NCBI GenBank assembly: GCA_003134755.1
Contig: PLCK01000173.1
Coordinates: forward strand, 9,039 to 18,593
Direction: 5' to 3'
DNA from: Actinomycetota bacterium
Lineage (GTDB): Bacteria; Actinomycetota; Actinomycetes; Acidothermales; Acidothermaceae
DNA: 9,555 bases
Every line of letters starts with the position of its first letter. Positions within the stretch are counted from its first letter, which is position 1. Below are positions 5,609 through 9,555 of the stretch, piece after piece. The notes beneath the pieces are model-generated. The model worked only from the letters and a program-made list of their open reading frames with translations. It ran no database searches and was not told the origin of the DNA. The translations under genes and the position numbers were made by a program.

Positions 5609-6382
5609 TCACAGCAATGGCAGCAGTCCGCTGATGTCGCTCCGCTCACCGCTCGCCTTGAGCCGACCGTCGGCCACGGCGGCGCGCCATTCAAGCCGTC
5701 CGGTCGCGACCCGCACCCAGGTGATCGCGTCGACTTCGACCACGTTGGACGGCGTCCCCCTGGTGTGGCGTGGACCCTCGACGCACTGCACCGCAGCGAT
5801 CGGCGGCACCCGCACCTCGACAGTGTGACCGGGCGCCTTCTGCACGAGCGCAGACAGCAACGCCTTCGTCGTGATCTTCAGGGCTGCCTGGTCGGGATCA
5901 ACGGGCGGGTCGAGGTCGAGGCCATGGACGACTCCTTCGACACATCGGGTGATCAGATTGTCGTCGAGCCGCATCGGCGCGAGCCGGGTCGGGATCGCCC
6001 GCGCCAAGTCGACATCGACAAGGGCGGCCTCGAGGTCGGCGATCGCCGTTCGTAGGCCGGCGCGCAGGGTCAAGGGATCGCCGTCGCCGGCCAACTCGAC
6101 AGTGCGAGCGCTGATGTCAGCCGCCGCCGACTTGAAGAACAACAGGTAGCTGGCGACGTCCGTCTCGGCTCTCGGCGGGGTCGGCGCGGCCAGCCGACTG
6201 ACAGGAGCAGACGCGCACATCGCGAGATGGGCGACGAGATCGGCGACCCGCCAGCCCGGAAGGCTCGACGGTTCGGCAAAGCGCTCATCGGGGAGCCGAT
6301 CGACGGCGTCGGCGGCCCTGACCCATTGATCGACACAGGCCATGACGAGGTCGCGCTGCGCGGGTCGGGTAGCGGTAGACAC
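5609..6382 (-). CDS. Maleylpyruvate isomerase / DinB-type mycothiol-dependent family protein
   Basis: 257 residues. The N-terminal half is a DinB/MDMPI four-helix bundle with the family signature SLPGWRVADLVAHL (40-53) and a second signature TRCVEGVVHGLDL (145-157). His52, Glu149 and His153 match the metal-binding H...E...H set described for Corynebacterium maleylpyruvate isomerase (His52, Glu144, His148), so the metal site looks intact. The C-terminal part (about 165-250) resembles the small sterol-carrier-like domain often fused to this family. Known: family members can use mycothiol as cofactor or transfer thiol adducts, but most are uncharacterised. The GTG at 6382 is the first possible start after an in-frame TAG at 6394-6396. 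It has no nearby ribosome-binding site, so a leaderless start is possible. The position just upstream of purF on the same strand suggests one operon. The link to purine synthesis is not explained. Confidence 0.85.
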   Translation of the reverse strand: MSTATRPAQRDLVMACVDQWVRAADAVDRLPDERFAEPSSLPGWRVADLVAHLAMCASAPVSRLAAPTPPRAETDVASYLLFFKSAAADISARTVELAGDGDPLTLRAGLRTAIADLEAALVDVDLARAIPTRLAPMRLDDNLITRCVEGVVHGLDLDPPVDPDQAALKITTKALLSALVQKAPGHTVEVRVPPIAAVQCVEGPRHTRGTPSNVVEVDAITWVRVATGRLEWRAAVADGRLKASGERSDISGLLPLL

Positions 6383-6427
6383 AAAGTCACGCTACCCGCC
6401 CCCTCCAATCCTCTTTCGCTCCTCTTC

Positions 6428-6478
6428 GTGATCACGAAGGAATTCCGTCGCCATTTAGCGGAATCCCTTCGGGATCAC
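6428..6478. repeat. Long inverted repeat with 20-bp arms (IR1)
   Basis: Arms 6428-6447 (starting GTGATCACGAAGG) and 6459-6478 (ending CTTCGGGATCAC) match at 18 of 20 positions, with an 11-base loop. The outer ends are GTGATC / GATCAC. It lies in the divergent region between the MDMPI-type gene (start 6382) and the mmpS-like gene (start 6615), so it does not follow any gene as a terminator would. In the minus-strand RNA one of the two mismatches becomes G-U. The rest of the 232-base gap holds a slightly AT-richer patch near 6531-6541, but no promoter I can defend. Confidence 0.85.
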
Positions 6479-6603
6479 GCGCACGCCGGATGCGGCGGCG
6501 CCTTGGTCGCCAGGGAGACTGCAGCCACGGTTTACTTAACGGTCACCCGCCAGATCGTGCAGCCCAGCGCGATGACTTGTGTGCAGTACACGGTTTCACC
6601 CGC

Positions 6604-6608
6604 GGAGG
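6604..6608 (+). promoter_or_regulatory. Ribosome-binding site of the mmpS-like gene
   Basis: GGAGG, 6 bases before the GTG at 6615. It favours that start over the in-frame GTG at 6579, which has no such site. Confidence 0.65.
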
Positions 6609-6614
6609 CTGAAC

Positions 6615-7055
6615 GTGACGGTCGAGGATCAGTTGGAGTGGGGCGCCCCTGAGCGCCGTGGGTGGTCTGCGCGGAGCAGGCGGTTGGCTGTCGCCACGAC
6701 AGTCATCGTCGTAGGTGCGTTGGTGCTCTATGAGACGCAGCACCACCCCAAAGGCACGGTGGGACGTCACATTGCGTACAGCGTCACGGGCCGGGAGGGT
6801 GCCCGCGTGGTAGGCATTACCTTCGCCACCGCCGAAGGGTCAACCGGCCTCACCTCGAATGTTCCGATGCCGTGGACGTACGTTCCGAAGCCGAATGAAA
6901 TCCCGACCAGGGCCTCCCTGTACCTGGCGGCGCAGAACGACACGACGGCCTCGGGCTCGATTACCTGCACAATCACTATCGATGGGGCAATTGCCGCGAA
7001 GAACACCTCTCAAGGCGCTGCCTCCGTCGCAACATGCATGGCACTGATCAAGTGA
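6615..7055 (+). CDS. MmpS-like membrane-anchored secreted protein
   Basis: 146 residues from the GTG at 6615. A short cytoplasmic N-terminus rich in Arg is followed by one membrane segment (about 24-39, LAVATTVIVVGALVLY) and an extracytoplasmic domain. That domain has the MmpS pattern: HIAYSVTG (52-59), VVGITFAT (65-72), VPMPWT (83-88), then SGSITCTITIDG (113-124), and a final Cys. Cys118 and Cys141 correspond to the likely disulphide pair of MmpS proteins. Known: in mycobacteria MmpS proteins support MmpL transporters in lipid or siderophore export. No mmpL is in this window, so this is an orphan, and many actinobacterial MmpS-like genes are. Two sampled lines of the gene have 58% and 53% GC against about 78% in a sampled purL line, which hints at transfer or relaxed codon use. 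It is on the opposite strand to both flanking pur blocks and lies between two long inverted repeats. Confidence 0.8.
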   Translation: MTVEDQLEWGAPERRGWSARSRRLAVATTVIVVGALVLYETQHHPKGTVGRHIAYSVTGREGARVVGITFATAEGSTGLTSNVPMPWTYVPKPNEIPTRASLYLAAQNDTTASGSITCTITIDGAIAAKNTSQGAASVATCMALIK

Positions 7056-7091
7056 CGCCACACATGGGCAACAGGGCGGGCGTCCAGCTCG

Positions 7092-7151
7092 GTGATCATG
7101 CAGTTGGTGCCTCGACGCGCGGGCGGGCCGCGACATCAACTGCATGATCAC
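7092..7151. terminator. Long perfect inverted repeat between convergent genes (IR2), possible bidirectional terminator
   Basis: Arms 7092-7106 (GTGATCATGCAGTTG) and 7137-7151 are perfectly complementary over 15 bp. Three more pairs follow inside, one of them G-T (7107/7136). The loop is GC-rich. The repeat begins 37 bases after the mmpS-like stop and ends 33 bases before the purL stop, so it sits between two convergent genes, where a shared terminator is expected. No T-tract follows on either side. The outer ends GTGATCA are shared with IR1. It may be a dispersed palindromic element that serves as a terminator. Confidence 0.7.
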
Positions 7152-7184
7152 GCAAGAGAGAGGGCGCAAAGGAGGCGGAGGAGC

Positions 7185-9458
7185 TCAGCCGAACAGGGCG
7201 GGGAACACCGAGGTTGCTGCCGCCGCCAGGTCTTCAAGCGCAACATCGAAGAGTCCGTCGAACGACAGCGTCGCGCCGCCTGTCACGCCTAGATCGGTGA
7301 CCATGACGCCGTGCGTCGCGGCGAGGGCCACGAACGCGTCAACGTTCCCCTGGTCGACCGCGACGATTGCGCGCGCAGCACTCTCGGCAAACAGAGCAAC
7401 CGCAGGCTCGAGGCCGGCTGGCAGTGCAACAATCGCGCCGCGGCCGCCGCGCAGGCACGACTCGACGAGCGCCTGCGCGAGGCCGCCGTCCGACAGGTCG
7501 TGAGCCGCGGAGACCAGACGGTCGCGCGCGGCCGACTGCAGCACAGCGGCCAGCGCCTGCTCGGCGGCGAAATCGACCTTCGGCGGCTGGCCGCCGAGAT
7601 GACCGTGCACGACGTGCGCCCACTCGGAGCCGCCGAACTCCTCGCGGCTAGCGCCAAGCAAGAAGATGCGATGGCCGTCGTCGGTGAACGCGATCGCGCG
7701 CCGGGCGCGGACGTCGTCGATGACACCGAGCACGCCGATGACCGGCGTCGGGTTGATCGGGGTCGAGCCGGTCTGGTTGTAGAAACTGACGTTGCCGCCG
7801 GTGACGGGAATTCCGAGCGCGAGGCAGCCGTCGGCGATCCCACGGATCGCCTCGCTGAACTGCCACATCACCTCGGGGTCTTCGGGCGAGCCGAAGTTAA
7901 GGCAGTCGGTCACCGCTAGGGGCCGAGCGCCGGACGCCGCAATGTTGCGGTACGCCTCGGCCAGCGCGAGCTGGGCGCCGGCGTAGGGATCGAGCCGCGC
8001 AAACCGGCCGTTGCCATCGAGGGCCAACGCGATGCCCAACCCGGTCTCGTCGTCGATGCGGACGACGCCTGAGTCGTCGGGCATCGCGAGTGCGGTGTTG
8101 CCCATGACATAGCGGTCGTACTGGTCAGTGACCCATGACTTGTCGGCGAGATTGGGCGATCCGACGAGCCGCAGCAGCGTCGAGCGAAGCTCGTCCGCGG
8201 AAACGGGCCGCGGCAGCACGTTCGCGTCGTCCGCATTCAATGCGTCGAGGTCGGCAGGACGCGCGATCGGGCGGTCGTAGACGGGACCGTCGTGCGCAAC
8301 GGTACGCGGCGGGACGTCGACAACGAGCTCGTCGCGCCAGTAGATCTCGAGCCGGCCGGTGTCGGTGACCTCGCCGATCACAGTCGCGTTGACGTCCCAC
8401 TTGTCGCAGATCTCGAGGAAACGGGCCACTTTCGAAGGCTCGACGACGGCGCACATACGTTCCTGCGACTCGCTCATGAGGATCTCCTCGGGCGCGAGTG
8501 TCGGGTCACGCAGCAGAACGGTGTCGAGCACGACCCGCATGCCGCCGGTACCAGCCGATGCGAGCTCCGATGTCGCGCAGGAGAGTCCGGCCGCGCCGAG
8601 GTCCTGGATGCCGGCGACCAGGTCGGCCGCGAAGATCTCGAGGCAGCACTCGATGAGCACTTTTTCGGCGAACGGGTCGCCCACCTGCACGCTCGGCCGC
8701 TTGCGCTGGCCCCCGGAGTCGAACGTGGCACTAGCCAGCACCGACGCGCCGCCGATCCCGTCACCGCCGGTGCTGGCGCCGAACAGGATCACCTGGTTGC
8801 CAGGCCCGGGCGCGGTCGCGAGCTTGATGCCATCGGTGCGCATGACGCCGACCGACAGCGCGTTCACGAGCGGATTGCCGAGGTACGACGGGTCGAAGAC
8901 GATTTCGCCGCCGATGTTGGGCAACCCGAGGCAGTTGCCGTAGCCGCCGATACCGGCGACGACACCGGGCAGCACGCGAGCGGTGTCAGGGGCGTCGGCT
9001 GGACCGAATCGCAGTGAGTCCATCACCGCGATCGGCCGCGCGCCCATTGTCAGGATGTCGCGAACGATGCCCCCGACACCCGTCGCCGCACCCTGGTACG
9101 GCTCGACGTAGCTCGGGTGGTTGTGCGACTCGGCCTTGAACGTCACGGCGTACCCCTGGCCGATGTCGACCACCCCTGCGTTCTCGCCGATGCCGACGAG
9201 CAAAATATCCCTGGCCTGCGGCGGTACCTTCTCGCCGAACTGCCTCAGATGCACCTTGCTCGACTTGTACGAACAGTGCTCGCTCCACATCACCGAATAC
9301 ATCGCAAGCTCGCACGACGTCGGACGGCGCCCGAGCAGTTCCTTGATGCGGGCGTACTCGTCGTCCTTCAGCCCGAGTTCGGCGAACGGCAACGCGACGT
9401 CAGGCGTGGCCCGTGCGTTGGTAACCGAATCAATGTGGACGGCGTGGGCAGCCGTCAT
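7185..9458 (-). CDS. purL: Phosphoribosylformylglycinamidine synthase subunit PurL
   Basis: 757 residues, the length of the small bacterial PurL that works with separate PurQ and PurS. It converts FGAR, ATP and ammonia from PurQ to FGAM, step 4 of purine synthesis. Motifs: MWSEHCSYKSSK (57-68, with His61 at the catalytic position), ESHNHPSYVEPYQGAATGVGG (110-130), RDILTMGARPIA (133-144), NIGGE (181-185) and GASTGGDGIGG (227-237, nucleotide loop). The second half repeats the PurM-like fold, with DCLNFGSPE, GGNVSFYNQT and DLSDGGLAQALVE. There is no glutaminase domain at the C-terminus, as expected. The ATG at 9458 overlaps the purQ stop by 4 bases (ATGA), so translation is probably coupled and the lack of a strong ribosome-binding site is explained. 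The frame is intact throughout. purS is not in the window and would be expected upstream of purQ. Confidence 0.99.
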   Translation of the reverse strand: MTAAHAVHIDSVTNARATPDVALPFAELGLKDDEYARIKELLGRRPTSCELAMYSVMWSEHCSYKSSKVHLRQFGEKVPPQARDILLVGIGENAGVVDIGQGYAVTFKAESHNHPSYVEPYQGAATGVGGIVRDILTMGARPIAVMDSLRFGPADAPDTARVLPGVVAGIGGYGNCLGLPNIGGEIVFDPSYLGNPLVNALSVGVMRTDGIKLATAPGPGNQVILFGASTGGDGIGGASVLASATFDSGGQRKRPSVQVGDPFAEKVLIECCLEIFAADLVAGIQDLGAAGLSCATSELASAGTGGMRVVLDTVLLRDPTLAPEEILMSESQERMCAVVEPSKVARFLEICDKWDVNATVIGEVTDTGRLEIYWRDELVVDVPPRTVAHDGPVYDRPIARPADLDALNADDANVLPRPVSADELRSTLLRLVGSPNLADKSWVTDQYDRYVMGNTALAMPDDSGVVRIDDETGLGIALALDGNGRFARLDPYAGAQLALAEAYRNIAASGARPLAVTDCLNFGSPEDPEVMWQFSEAIRGIADGCLALGIPVTGGNVSFYNQTGSTPINPTPVIGVLGVIDDVRARRAIAFTDDGHRIFLLGASREEFGGSEWAHVVHGHLGGQPPKVDFAAEQALAAVLQSAARDRLVSAAHDLSDGGLAQALVESCLRGGRGAIVALPAGLEPAVALFAESAARAIVAVDQGNVDAFVALAATHGVMVTDLGVTGGATLSFDGLFDVALEDLAAAATSVFPALFG

Positions 9459-9555
9459 GCGGCAACCAGTGTCTTCAGCACGCTGGTGAAGAACGCCAGT
9501 CCGCCCGTCGAGGGACCGGTCAGCTCCTCGATGGCGTGCTCCGGATGCGGCATCA
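9455..9555 (-). CDS. purQ: Phosphoribosylformylglycinamidine synthase glutaminase subunit PurQ (C-terminal end only)
   Basis: The last 32 codons before a TGA at 9455-9457, running off the right edge. The residues begin MPHPEHAIEELTGPSTGGLA and end FFTSVLKTLVAA. MPHPEHA carries the conserved His and Glu of the class I glutaminase triad as they occur in PurQ. PurQ hydrolyses glutamine and passes ammonia to PurL. The stop overlaps the purL start (ATGA), so the two subunits are coupled at translation. Only the end of the gene is visible, but the motif and position make the call firm. Confidence 0.97.
   Translation of the reverse strand, partial: MPHPEHAIEELTGPSTGGLAFFTSVLKTLVAA

Noticed and set aside
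7168..7175. AAAGGAGG on the plus strand, a strong ribosome-binding-site sequence
   Set aside because: No ATG, GTG or TTG follows at a usable distance, and the sequence lies at the 3' end of purL on the opposite strand.

Overview
The window is a high-GC chromosomal segment from an actinobacterium (Actinomycetota). It carries a near-canonical BldC, a DUF3073 protein, a mycothiol-dependent maleylpyruvate-isomerase-type protein, an MmpS-like protein, and purine genes in the order usual for actinomycetes. GTG and TTG starts are common. The gene order (purQ-purL ... purF-purM, opposed DUF3073 gene, hypothetical, bldC) resembles what I recall of Streptomyces and Mycobacterium chromosomes. I cannot place it below phylum or class level.

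Layout, left to right. 1-312 (minus): N-terminal part of a membrane-anchored DUF3105 protein running off the left edge. 385-412: probable terminator of bldC. 438-647 (minus): bldC, starting at TTG behind a strong ribosome-binding site. 665-794: five tandem hairpins at about 27-bp spacing, directly upstream of bldC. 818-856: a bulged inverted repeat. 925-1896 (minus): a conserved actinobacterial protein of unknown function. 1928-1996: three copies of a 23-bp repeat in the divergent promoter region. 2134-2355 (plus): DUF3073 gene with a hairpin in its presumed leader. 2368-2856 (minus): SRPBCC-fold protein. 2949-4010 and 4007-5542 (minus): purM and purF, overlapping by 4 bases. 5609-6382 (minus): MDMPI/DinB-type protein upstream of purF. 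6615-7055 (plus): MmpS-like secreted protein, lower in GC than its neighbours and flanked by long inverted repeats at 6428-6478 and 7092-7151. 7185-9458 (minus): purL. 9455-9555 (minus): last 32 codons of purQ, overlapping purL by 4 bases.

The core function is de novo purine synthesis. PurF makes phosphoribosylamine (step 1), PurQ and PurL make FGAM (step 4), and PurM closes the imidazole ring to AIR (step 5). The purQ/purL and purF/purM pairs look translationally coupled. The other genes are conserved neighbours (bldC, DUF3073, the 323-residue protein, the MDMPI-type protein) or probable accessory insertions (mmpS-like).

No defence system, CRISPR array, transposase, tRNA or rRNA was seen. 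The strongest undescribed signal is the hairpin array in front of bldC. Every departure from perfect pairing in its four main stems is a G-U wobble on the bldC-sense strand, which points to a structured mRNA leader. The second is the mmpS-like gene between two palindromes that share the same terminal bases.
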